From Larus michahellis (taxonomy: Eukaryota > Chordata > Aves > Charadriiformes > Laridae), in NCBI RefSeq assembly GCF_964199755.1, contig NC_133918.1, forward strand, positions 1,860,001 to 1,924,000: DNA of 64,000 bases, given 5' to 3'. This document shows, piece by piece, positions 1 through 10,950 of the stretch. The notes beneath the pieces were generated by a model that saw nothing but the letters and a program-made list of their open reading frames with translations, made no database searches and was not told the DNA's origin. Position 1 is the first letter of the stretch. Every line of letters starts with the position of its first letter. A program made the position numbers and the translations under genes.

Positions 1-199
1 TCATGTGTTGCTCCGTTGAAAGGCAACAGTTTTCATACACGCACTCTTCTGGGAGACCTCCATCCCAGAAAAAGCATAAAATGACCAAAGATTGGAAGCT
101 GCAAATAAAAGTCCATCCACCAAGCAAACAAACTTGTTTACCTAGATCTCCAGTGAACATCATCCGTAATTATTTACTAAGTTCCATACCTTGTGCTCC

Positions 200-1015
200 G
201 GTTGCCAGCTCCTTTGTTGCCCGGCTGCTCCGACTTGGTGTTTGGCTCCCCAGCAGACTGCCAGCTCTGACTGCCAGCACGGGTTTCAGGCTGATGTTAC
301 TCATCCACATCAGAATGCAAATCAGACAGCTCTTCTCACTCCATCATCCCTCATTGAGGGGGATGAATACAACTCCTTGGTTTTGCTCAGTAAAAAACAA
401 GTACTGGTTTAACCAGTTAAAAACAAGGCCAGAAAAGGCACCAAGTACCTCTGGCTTCACCACGCCTTTGGTCAGGAGGTACCCAGAGCAGTGGGCTCAA
501 CTTTTTCTTAGCCTTCCTCTTGCTGCCAGTGTACTTAAGGAAGCCCTTCTGGTTGCCCTTCACATCCCTCACTCCAGCTGAGCTTTGGCTTTCCTATCTC
601 CATTCTTGTACGCTCAGGCAACACTTCTACATTCCTTCTGGCCATCCATCCCCCCTTCCATCTTCTTGATACTTCCCTTCTGTGTCTGAGCTCAATCAAC
701 AGTTACATGTTCATCCCTGCTGGCCTCCTACCATTTTTGTTTGCCTTCTTGCACATCCGCTTGTGCTTGGAGGAGGCTGTCCTGGAAAATCATCCAGCTG
801 TCTGCGCCCCTTTGTCTGCCAAGACAGTCTCCCATGAGATCCAGCCAAGCAGATCCCTGAACAAGCCAAAACCTACCCTCCTGAAATTTAAGAAAACCCC
901 AAGAACTCACGTGCGTATTTTGAAATCCTGTGTCTGTTTCTGCCATATTCCTCCTCCAGGAACCTGGAGATGCTTCCCTATGAAGGCTGAAGAAACCCGG
1001 GTTGAACTGCAGCAC
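200..1015 (-). mobile_element. decayed CR1-type LINE ORF2 fragment (reverse-transcriptase side)
   Basis: Reading the minus strand in shifting frames gives a string of phrases typical of avian CR1 LINE ORF2 between the endonuclease and the reverse transcriptase. In order these are a GADSWMIFQDSLLQAQ segment (about 800-850), RKAKAQLE (about 590), DVKGNQKGFLKYTGSKRKAK (about 505-565) and a TKGVVKPEVLGAF-like segment (about 440-480). Several stops and frame changes interrupt them, so the copy is dead. Family consensus wording is from memory of avian genomes; the exact ends are uncertain and the element may continue off the left edge. The plus-strand open frame across 3-581 is a shadow of this element. 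Confidence 0.65.
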
Positions 1016-4000
1016 CTACTTTCAAACTAGTCTCAAAAATCAAGTGCTGTGCTAAGTTACCAGGGTAAAAAGCAGCAGAGACAAAAGCTGAAGACCTTTG
1101 CAGGCTCTGTCTGGCACCTACCCCATGGCTGCATTACTAAATGAAGTAACATTCCTTTATTACTTCCAGGTAACACGAACCTCGTTGTCCTGACACTTGG
1201 GAACAATCCGTATTCTGCTACCAAACACTAACTCTGCAAAGAAAAAAAAATTTCAACAAAAAACCACTGGAGACCACATGCTGCTTGTTTTGGTAAGGCG
1301 CAAGAACACCATGTTCTACCATCACTGTATAGAAAACTACAGACCATACTACATCTCCGTAAGAACGTCAGACACTACTAGTGTCCGAGTAAGGCAACCG
1401 AGACACACAAAGTATCAGCTAGAACATCTCCACAGAACACACAGACACGTATTCCTAGATCTACGTGTGTCTCTTGAGAGAGCACAAATGTAAAATGCAC
1501 TAAGGAGGCACCTAAAAAATCCAAACGAGCTACTCAGCCATTACTTTGGATTTTTTCCTTCATTCTTTCTTCTAATGCCTGCTATTTCCTCCAGTCTTGC
1601 TGTAGAACTAGCAATCAGTGGCTGACATCACTTGATAGAACTGAGGAAGAAAAGCAAGTTACTGGCCTCAGGCCACAGTGAGCTAAGAATTCAGGCTGGA
1701 AGTTCACAACAAGAAATCGAAGGAGCTTACTTCCACCTGAACGGCTCATCTGTCCTTTCTCTGAAGTCATCAGTACCAAACAACGCAAGAGTCAGGCAGC
1801 CCTAGTGAGACCTCCTCCTTCAAACCGAGTTGAGACAGTAAAAACTGCCAAAAAGCCCTCTAAGCAGAAACTTTTCAACTGATTAATCACTATCCTTGTT
1901 ACTCAACAATCACATATTAGGCCTCAAAAAGTTTAATTCTAACTTAAAAACTGTTAAAAATAAAAAGCAGGTAGTAAATTCAAGGTTCCAAGCCATACTC
2001 GAGTCACATCAAAATACCACGCAGCTCTCAATAAAGCCTCTTTCGTGTAAGCTCATGGTACAGTGCAATGCTTGTCCAATGAACTACCTGATTCTTCAGC
2101 CCTTTCAAAGCATAAATATTCCTAAATAGTCGTACAGTTCTGGTCTGATGGCCCTCTATCCTAATCTGTCCTCTAAGAACACCCTTGGCAAGCTTTTCTG
2201 TGACCTTCCAGGACAGCTCTTCCCCTTCTGCCCTGCCACCTCTGGCAACGCGCTTAGTTCTGCAGTTTGTAGCAGCCCCCAGCTCTTCACCCCTATTCTC
2301 ATCTGGAGTTCCTGCTTTCCTGAAGTCCAAAGCTTCACCATTGCCCCTTATTTGTACAGTCAGCCCCTACAGGCTGTCAAGTTACCCTTTTATGTCTCCC
2401 ATAAATGGGATATTTCCCCAGAGACGTGTTTTCTAATTCATCACGCCAGCAACTGAGAGCGTTCAGCTGAGTGAAGCACTGAACTCCTGAACTGCTAATC
2501 TCAGGTCAAAATGAGAGAATCAGTTGCGATAAATAAGGAAGACAAAGGGACAGATGTGCGTGATTTCTCTGCCACAAATCCAGCAAAGATAAAACATCAA
2601 AGTGGAACTGGAACATCTGGAATGCCAACGCAGACTAGAAAGGTGCTTATCTATCAGTTGGGATGAATTTGTTGGCGTGAAGTTGAGGGAGGCACCCTAT
2701 GTTACAACCTAGTACACCTACAAGACGCAAGGCATGACTTTTCATGCCATCCTTGTTCTCCGCCTTCGTGCAGGAAACACACAGGCTTTAATTACTTTGT
2801 ATGAGCTGGTTTTGAATTTCAGTATCAACGGTTCCATCAGTTGCCCAGGTGTTTGTTCCCACAAACTCCCTAGGCTGCTCCAAAGCTTAAAAATATATAT
2901 ATATAACTTTAATTAGTCTAAAATTAAGATTTTTTTTAAACGGTACTCTTATACCTCTAAAAGTAGTATGTGTTTTCATTATTTTTCATTTCAAAACACA
3001 AAAATTAAAACCTTATCTGAGAATAACATCTGCATTCCCAACATTACCGCAAAATACATTAAAAACATTAAGAACGAAACAACAGTAACCGACAGAAAGA
3101 TTTCCCTTTCTCCAAGATTAAAAGAATAGTGACTCACTTTTCACAATCATTACTGCTTAATGAGTACTGCAATCTATCATATGATGATGGTTATTTAAAA
3201 AAAAATTTGAATATGAATAATTCTTTATTATCACAGGTAACTTAAAAGCCCTATCATACGGACAGCTTATAAAGCAGAATGTAAAACTCAAGTTCTCTCG
3301 GCACGCACTGGCCTTCTCTGTTCCTTGCTGGAGTAGTACCTAACATCAAAAGAACCTGTCTCCAGCTGAGCTTTCCCAACTACATAAACAAATCATTATG
3401 GGACCGTATATTATGTGTCACGATACTGGAGGCTGGAACCACGCTGTCTTATTTATCCAGCAATTTTGGCGTTATGGGCTGGTTTCTGAATTTGACCTAC
3501 AACGGGACCATTGGAATGAGCGACCTGTTCACTGCAGGCAGAGCGTTCATTTCAGACGGCTTAGCGCAGGTGGTCCTCTTGGGCTTCTTCCTAACGCGGC
3601 CACTCCTTACGCTGCAGATTCTGCCTCCTGCTCTGCTAACAAGGAGTCCCCACCTCACGCTGCAGGCGACAGGTAACTCAAACACCGCATTTATTCCACG
3701 CTGGGCCAATCTCTCGGGAATACAGATATTAATTTATCTTCAGCGCAGCCAGTTGCTCTGCCTTGCCTGGGGACAACCAGGCCTACGCCAGCTGCAGCGG
3801 GGGAATACGCCGGCCCCAACACAGCCAGAGTGAGGGCCACAGCCATTTGGATCCCCCTGCGTAAAGTCAACACCCCTGGCTCTGGCAGCACAGCCCTGAT
3901 TCATACCAGCTGAGCTCAGGGTTTATTTTTAAAACACAGATACGAAGGGTCACTTTCTCCTTGCTTCGATTCACCACAAACAACTTTACAAGAAAAAAAA

Positions 4001-4934
4001 AATCACATAGAAAGCATTATTTCGGGAATTCTGCCTTCCTGCTTTTACTTCAGCCTGATCTCTAAACAGAAAAATTCCTCTGATCTTTTCTTTGAAGACA
4101 TTAAACACAAACTCTGACATAACATCTTTCAAATCCTCCAGAAGGGCGCTATCTTTCATACACGTACGAAGAAAGACAGATGAACAATAAGGAAGCAGTT
4201 TCCCAAAAAGCTCTGACAGTACTTCAGGGGTAAAAATAATAGTGCTTATTACAAAAAAAAACCCTGAACACAGCCTGTAGTTTCCCTCTTTCAAGACTTT
4301 TTTTGGATTGCCTTATCTATTTTGATTCAAAGCCCTGGCACCTGTTGGGTTACAAGGCGTACGCCATACCAGTGTCTGCGTCCAGCTGTGCAACAGCCCC
4401 ACAAAGCAAAATATTTGAAGGATTTCTTGACTTTTGGAACTGACTTTTAAAACAAAGAACCTTTTGTTATCAAAACCAATTTTGGTAAAAGCTGAATCAA
4501 TCTTGAGGTTAATAGAATTACTGCAGTTGGTCCTCTTTGAGCATATTTCCTATTTTTTCACATGAAAGCCACTCTTGAATTAATTAAAACCAGAGCATAT
4601 TGAAAAAAGGAGTGAGGAACATGCACTGGATTCTTGACATTGCTGTGTAATTATGGACAAACATGCTGAGGTGTACTCCTTAGTAAACACGAATATAAAC
4701 ATGAATACACCACAAAAATTACCCCCAACAGAACCAACAGCCTTCAGTGGATTTTCAAAACTGGGGAAATGACGGCATTTGATTTCTCTTTACTTAGGAA
4801 GAACCTGTCATAGAATGCCACTGGAATTAAACATTAAAACTTCAATAGAGAGATACTAAAGGTTAATACACGCATACGATAGAGACCCGCAATAAAATGA
4901 AAGCCTATATTTGAAAGAGGAGGGCGGTCAAGGA
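1016..4934. other. intergenic, no gene recognised
   Basis: AT-rich sequence with short low-complexity runs, for example a TA run near 2892-2903 and poly-A/T near 2930 and 3198. The open frames here are short and show no family I recognise. The most coding-like is a minus-strand frame at 3986-4294 (separate entry). The stretch may be part of a first intron of a gene starting at the CpG island near 10.4 kb. Confidence 0.5.
3986..4240 (-). other. unrecognised coding-like open frame
   Basis: A minus-strand frame has an amino-acid composition like a real helical protein (segments such as SELFGKLLPYCSSVFLR and DVMSEFVFNVFKEKIRG). On the minus strand it is preceded near 4223 by an AG after a pyrimidine-containing stretch that could be an acceptor. 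I see no convincing donor before the frame runs into a poly-T tract. It matches no family I know. It could be an exon of an unknown gene, a decayed insertion, or chance. Confidence 0.2.
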
Positions 4935-5117
4935 CATGGAACAAGGCTGCCCAGGGAGGGGGTGGAGGCCCCATCCCTGGAGACATTCAAGGCCAGGCTG
5001 GATGAGGCTCTGAGCGACCTGATCTAGTTCAAGCTGTCCCTGCTCAGTGCAGGGGGTTGGACTAGGTGGCCTTTAGGGGTCCCTTCCCACCCAACACATT
5101 CTGTGATTCTATGACTT
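4935..5117 (+). mobile_element. CR1 LINE 3' end
   Basis: The sequence has the stereotyped CR1 3' region: a GCTGCCCAGGGAG start, GGAGGCCCCATCCCTGGAG, the CAAGGCCAGGCTGGATGAGG block, a GCAGGGGGTTGGACTAGG block and the terminal ATTCTGTGATTCTATGA. It is 5' truncated, as nearly all CR1 copies are, and non-coding. It closely resembles the copy at 7296-7582, sharing the diagnostic GAGCGACCTGATCTAGTTCA stretch. Confidence 0.95.
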
Positions 5118-7295
5118 GCAATGTATTTCAGTGACCTGTGGAAAAACAGCCTACAGCCAGAGGGTCAGTGTGCGAGAGCAGGACAACCACTGAGTCGCAT
5201 CACGAGTGCGGAGCAGGACTGGGGAGAGCAGCTCTGTCTTATTCCTTCGACAGCAAGGATGCAGCTGGTGGCGAGCACCGCTCTGCACGCCTCAGCCCTT
5301 TATGGCAGCGTTGCACCAGCCACGAGCCTGGGATGGGTAACGGCTCCTGGAACCGATCTCCCCAACACAGGGAAGTCAGAACCTGTGTGTGCTGGGGCTT
5401 CGTGTCCTGCTGGGCAAGGCTGCCGTACCCCAGCTCTGGGCAGAGTTTCCTCTGCACCTCTTATCAGATGTACTCCAGATCTAGAGACTCCGTTAGCTGG
5501 AGCTTTCACAACACAACCCGCAGCGTGCAATGAAAATGGTGGTGTATTTCTGAACCTGTGACATGTTCAATTACTCTATCAATATTAGCTATAATTAGGA
5601 TAATTAATTTTACTAGCAGGAAATTATTACACGATTCTGGCTTTCTAAACAGTAAGTTCTTGTATGAGATAAAGACTCCCGGCTTCCCCTTTATGTGAAA
5701 ACATGGGTTTTCTCACATAGGGAAGAAATCTGGAGCCGACATTAGAAATACAAGCCAGAGATAAAACACAGAGCACAAAAAGCCATCCTGACCCTAGAAA
5801 TCTTATTACACTTTTGTTCTTATCAGCAGGCTCTAAATTCACAGCTAAAGTAGAGTCAGCTCAAAACTGTACTCCCTTCTCTAAATTGGATTTTAGCATG
5901 CACTTGTTACGTCATAGAAATGTTTGGATGCATCCAAAGAGTCCAAATTTTTAAAAAATGTGATTTTCCAGGTAGTGCTGTGAGATACAGACTCAATTTT
6001 CAGCATTTCAGAGAACAAGTACACGTTAGTTACAGCCCTCGGCACAGAAAATTGAGACAGGCTATCTTTTTTCACTTGTGGATGTTAGTCCTTTGAGATT
6101 CTATAATCTCATTTCTTCTACGTTTGCTTTCACCTGAACAACGCCGAAGACTGGAGCACAGGCAACCCCAGCGAGGGAAGAAACAGGCCTGCTTCCTTTA
6201 AGATTATATCAATGGGTGGAGAGATCCACTACAATCCTTAAAATGAAACCGCTGCTCTTTCCAGCGTGAAAAGATTTCCCTGCTGAGACAGGCTCCTTGT
6301 GACTTAGAGCCAGTGTAAACCAACACCGCCATCAAAGACTCCGCTCTGGCCCCCACCCGTTCCTGACCAGCGCTCCCATTCCCTGCCACCACCTCCCCGT
6401 ACCCAGTGCCTGAGTTTGTGAGGCTTCACAGAGAGCCAGGCTGAGAAAAAGATCTGGGTTAAAACTTCAACTTGGTTTCTTTTCCCTCGGAGATGATTTT
6501 ACCCCACAGCGGTTCCTCAGTGCAGTTCACTGCCTAGCTTCAAAACCATTCGTGCAGGCTCAATGCGAGGTACGAGAGAAAAGCAGAAGTGGCTGGGGGC
6601 AGGCAAAGGTGTTACTTCCCTCTCCAGAAATGCCGCTCAAGCTGATCAAACTGGACTGTTGCAGAAAACGCCTCCATTGAGCTCCAAGTGTCCAACCGCT
6701 ACACCATACCTGGAAATATCTGGATGCATGTCATCAAGTCCTTACTGGCCTCTGCAAAAGGAACCTGAAGGAAAAAAAAAAAAAACAAACACAAAATTAA
6801 GCCTAAATAGATTATACATGCAGCCCAAAGCAATTTGTGAGTGTGCATACGCAACTGACTTGCAGGAACCCTCAGCATCACATCACATAAAACACCCCGT
6901 GCCTGTGTTTCTCCCGTATTTCTCCTAAGGGTGACTAGCAAGCTTATAAAATTTTCCCCCTCTCATCTGAGACCTGAAAAAGCAGTACAGGATAACACTC
7001 CAGCTGCATTTCACTCTCTTGCAGAGAAATTGGCTATGAATTAAGGTCTGAAGATTCCCCTCATGAGAGATCTTTCGTTTAAAACAACAGCTTCCAAAGT
7101 CTTGACAAATCATCATAACCCGGACACGTGGCAACCCAGCTGATCCGGAACAGGGGTCAGATCACTCGATCTGCTGCAAGCCGTGGTCACAAACCAAGCT
7201 CTTTTATACAAGTTCTGTGTGCAGTGCTCTCCAGAAAGAGAAGTCCCACGGTTGTAAACCTCCTTGGAAGAAAATGGGGCAACGCTTATGAGTAT
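5118..7295. other. intergenic, no gene recognised
   Basis: No open frame here resembles a known protein. A GC-richer plus-strand frame at 5121-5561 directly after the CR1 end has no recognisable domain or splice context. The rest is unremarkable AT-rich DNA with a poly-A run near 6773. Confidence 0.5.
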
Positions 7296-7582
7296 GTTTG
7301 CAAGGGCACGTAGCCACAGGACAAGGGGCAATGGTTTAAACTGGAGCAGGGCAGGGTTAGATCAGACATTAGGAAGAAGTTCTTTACACGGAGGGTGGTG
7401 AGACACTGGCCCAGGTTGCCCAGAGAGGGGGTGGAGGCCCCATCCCTGGAGACGTTCAAGGCCAGGCTGGATGAGGCTCTGAGCGACCTGATCTAGTTCA
7501 AGCTGTCCCTGCTCAGTGCAGGGGGTTGGACGGGATGGCCTTTAGAGGTCCCTTCCGACCCAACACATTCTGTGATTCTATG
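7296..7582 (+). mobile_element. CR1 LINE 3' end (longer copy)
   Basis: This is a longer CR1 3' fragment. It begins around the ACAAGGGGCAATGGTTTAAA block, continues through ATTAGGAAGAAGTTCTTTAC, GAGGGTGGTGAGACACTGG and CAGGTTGCCCAGAGAGG, and has the same 3' half and terminus (ATTCTGTGATTCTATG) as the 4.9-kb copy. It is non-coding and 5' truncated. The close match to its neighbour suggests the same, relatively recent subfamily. Confidence 0.95.
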
Positions 7583-8000
7583 CCTAGATGGTTGTAGCCT
7601 TGCCACCTGCAGCTCTATTGACTCATTTACCATAATCACGATTCACAAATAGAAATTGCTGGTTTACAGTTTGATTTTTGTGTATCGAGCCCACATATGC
7701 TGCCTCCTAGAATCGGAGAATGCCGAAATGCAGGATCTACAGGGGCTTTCAGTTCCTTCCCTGGCCTGTGAAGTATTGTTCTCTGCTGTAAACATTTCAG
7801 AAAAGAAAAATTTGTCTAAATCTATGAACCCAAAAGCATTTTTCCCCCAAAAGGCTCTGCAGCAAAGAGTTTAGAATATTACAGAAGCTGATGTTATAAT
7901 ACAGAATAAAAATTTAGAAAAACAGTATTAATTTTCTTGAGATATATATATATCAAAGGACAGAAAGCAATCAGACTTTCCTGACACCTTTATGCTTCTT

Positions 8001-8038
8001 GAGCCCTCTTGGGCTCATGAATATGATCAATATTCATG
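8001..8038. repeat. two abutting perfect inverted repeats
   Basis: GAGCCC-TCTT-GGGCTC (8001-8016) is a 6-bp-arm hairpin. It is followed immediately by CATGAATAT-GATCA-ATATTCATG (8016-8038) with 9-bp perfect arms and a 5-base loop. No function is implied by the context. Confidence 0.8.
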
Positions 8039-9724
8039 ATCAATAATCAAAGATCCTCATCAGATGCCTTCCAGAAAAATTCTCAATTGCAGGAATGACG
8101 GATATAGCTGGTTTTGTGTTTACTGGACACTGCTAGGTCTATAAAAATTGTCTGTTGTTACGATATTGATTCTTCAGAGCTCGTGTTCTCCTTCAGACCA
8201 GATACTATTTAATTTCTGGACTCAAAAGGGTATCAGAAAACCGTAAGTAGCCTTCAAGACCACAACAAAAATACCTTCCATCAAGCTGTTGACCTCATGA
8301 AGAGAAGAATAGGAACTCCCTCAAGTGGAGATGTTTTAAAAAGAAGTCGTCTTTAACTCTATTTCTGCCAAACAAGTGCATACTAGAGAACTGAATTTTT
8401 AAAGTCTGTAATGATGTCTGCACAACCTCAGGGCTTCAGAGTTCAGAGAGGCTGGTGTCCCCAGGTAGACTTGGAAGGTGAGAACAGACAGATTAGACAT
8501 CCCCCAGCCCCACCACTGATCTGTCTTTCTTGGTAGAGCAGGGCCTCCCCAGACACTAAGAAAATGGGAAAAGGTACCAACTCAGAAGAGACATTTTCAT
8601 TTTGACTAGAGCTGAAATACAGCATTAGCTCCTCCAGCATTGCCTGCTCGAGCTGGCAGCAGGAATCTAATCTTTGCCACATGAGAAGAGAAGCTGAGTC
8701 TCTCCGAATTACCTGTGTGATAAGACTGCAAAAATAAATCCAGTTTCTATGGATTTAGCTGGACTATAACAGAAGGACAATGTCATAATCATTTTTCATT
8801 GCCTTTTTCATAAGGATATTTTCATAAGCTTATTTTCAATAAGCATTTTTCATTCCTTCCTGCCTGGATTCAGCTTTCAAGATGAGGTATCTCCACTCTC
8901 TGCTTTACCTCCTTAATGTAACTCTAATGACATGGGAATTAGGTTAAGAAAATGAATACTTTATATGCATTTCACCAGTTTCTAACAGCTAATAATCCAG
9001 AACAGGTATTCCTTACTCAGCAGCATTGATTCTAGGTAAAAAGCACTTTTGGCTTAACATCAGATGCACTTTTCAATTTTGCCAGCATCTTTGCTGGGCT
9101 GAACACAAGCATCTCACAAAGTCTGTCGTCTTCCAACATACAACATTAGGTTAACAGCATAAAAGCTTTTTTTTAAAAAAATAAAAAAAAAAACCAAACC
9201 AGAAATGGAGAAAAAGCTTCTCTGCATTTTTAAGTCTCCTGAATACCTTGATAAACCTGAGCTTGTAGATACCTCAATCACCGGCACAGTCTCACGTCTC
9301 ACAGCCAGCTGTCTCTGTTGGCCAAAGGAGAGAAGGGCTCCTTTGGAGGACAAACATCACCACGTTTGTCCTCTCAAACACACCTTCCGCCGGGCTTTTG
9401 CAAAACTTACCCCGTAAAACTTCACACTGCACTTGCAAAACTAGGAATTACCTTTAGATGCTGATAAAGGACGTAGGTAAATAAGCAAGCATTTTCAGAT
9501 CTGGCTAGCTAAAATTCACGTGTCTGACTTTATATTAACCATCATTATCTACCCCAGAAACACTCACCTCATGTTCCGATACCCCACTTTAGTGTTTCTC
9601 AGCTGCCAGTGCTTCCTACAACCTACCATCCGATCTGGCTGTAAATGATTCCAGAAGTGGAATTTGCCATCAGGCATTTGGGTTGGGGTTTTTTCTTTGG
9701 AAACTTTAACCTAAGATGATTTTT

Positions 9725-9754
9725 GTGTGTCTCTATGTGTGTGTGTGTGTGTGT
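9725..9754 (+). repeat. GT/TG microsatellite
   Basis: An alternating TG run, interrupted once near its start by CTCTA, spans about 30 bases just upstream of the CpG island. It is a simple repeat and likely polymorphic. Confidence 0.9.
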
Positions 9755-9899
9755 CCTTATACTACTTGAATTTTGTCCATTACACAAAAAGAATCATAAT
9801 CGCAAACGCATTCTTTCAGCCAGTTTTGACATCCTTTTCTCTGGGAACAGTTTTCATGGCCAGTTAGAAAACCCTCCCTCAATCCCACCATTTTTCACG

Positions 9900-10950
9900 C
9901 GAAGGGTTAAGCGTGAGGTACCGAAGGCCCGGGAGGAGCTCCCGACCCGAGGTCGGAATGGCTTCCCGGGCGCTCCCGGCCGCAGACGGCCCGGTGTCAC
10001 CCCCTTCCCGGGCTGATTTCAGCCCCTCCGGCGCGCACACTCCCCCGGGAGCGCTGCGCCAAGGACCGGCTTTCTCCTCCGGGCCGTGGCGGCCCACAAG
10101 AGCCCGCCCGGCCCCTTCCCCACCCGGCCGGCTGCCGCGCGGCGGGCGGGAGTCCGCTCCCGGCAGCTCTCCCCTCAGAGCACGGCTCCGCCGGGGCGGG
10201 ACCGCCATGAGGAGCCGGTCCCCTAAAGTCCCTTCCCGCCCCGGCTCCCGCAGGGCGGGGGGCAGCCCGCGCCCCTCGGCACCGCTCGCAGACCGGGCGA
10301 CCCCCGCCCCCGGCGCCCCCTCCCTTCTCGGGACCCCCGGCCTCCCCGGGGCACTGCCGGCCGCCCCGCTATCCCCGCCGGCGCCCCCGGGCTCTCCCCC
10401 TGCCCCGCCGGCACCGCCAGCCCCGCGGGCTCCGTCCCGCCCTTACCTCACCCGCCGCCTGCTGCCCGCTCACCTCCGGCCTCCCCCGCCGCGGCGGCGC
10501 CGACCCGCTCTCCGCGGAGACCCGCGCCGCCTCCGGCCTCTGCGCGCCCCGGGCGGAGCGAGGAGGAGGCGGCGGCCGCGGGGCGCGGCGGGGCCGGCCG
10601 GGCGCTGCTCTGCTCCGCTCCCCCCCGGGGCACGGCCGAGTCTCCCCTCGCCCAGTCCTGTCTGTCCGGGCCTCCCGGCCTCAGGGCGGCCGCCGCGGCT
10701 GGGAGAGTCCCGAGCCGAGGGCCCCCCGGCGGGGTCTCCCTCAGGCGGGAAGGGGCTGGATGGGCACCCAGCGCCAGGGGCCGCCAGCGGGTCACCCAGG
10801 CGGGCAGGGGAGCGGGCGCGGAGGGGCTGTGCGGGGACAGGCGGGTGCGGGGGACCCTGGAGGGCTCCACCCTGTCTGAGCCGTGCCGGGGGCGATGCAG
10901 CCCGCGGGGCTCGGGAGTGTTACCTCATTGAAGGAAAACTTGGCCCGTTC
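9900..10950. promoter_or_regulatory. CpG island, probable promoter of a left-running gene
   Basis: About 1 kb of very GC- and CpG-rich sequence sits inside AT-rich flanks. No ORF in it resembles a known protein; the long frames are Pro/Ala/Arg-rich by composition. On the minus strand two good splice donors lie 27 bases apart, GTGAGC at 10473-10468 and GTAAGG at 10446-10441. This suggests a minus-strand first exon whose gene continues to the left. In mammals MOB3A lies on that side of AP3D1 in the same orientation, so MOB3A is a candidate, but nothing coding identifies it here. Confidence 0.65.
10448..10560 (-). other. candidate minus-strand first exon (5' part unknown)
   Basis: The exon would end at 10448 or 10447, before GTAAGG, or at 10474, before GTGAGC, on the minus strand. 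The upper boundary is arbitrary because no transcription start is visible. It is probably untranslated: a frame is open but has only low-complexity GC-driven content. Identity is unknown. Confidence 0.35.

Larger units (their letters stand above)
7583..9900. other. intergenic, no gene recognised
   Basis: AT-rich sequence without a recognisable coding region. It contains a short TA run (about 7942-7953), a pair of abutting perfect hairpins at 8001-8038, a poly-A/T stretch near 9168-9192 and a GT microsatellite near 9725-9754. Confidence 0.5.

Noticed and set aside
3..581. 192-codon plus-strand open frame
   Set aside because: It is antisense to the decayed LINE fragment, whose minus-strand translation carries the recognisable motifs.
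5121..5561. 146-codon plus-strand frame right after a CR1 end
   Set aside because: No family similarity; CR1 3' ends are not followed by coding sequence, and composition alone explains it.
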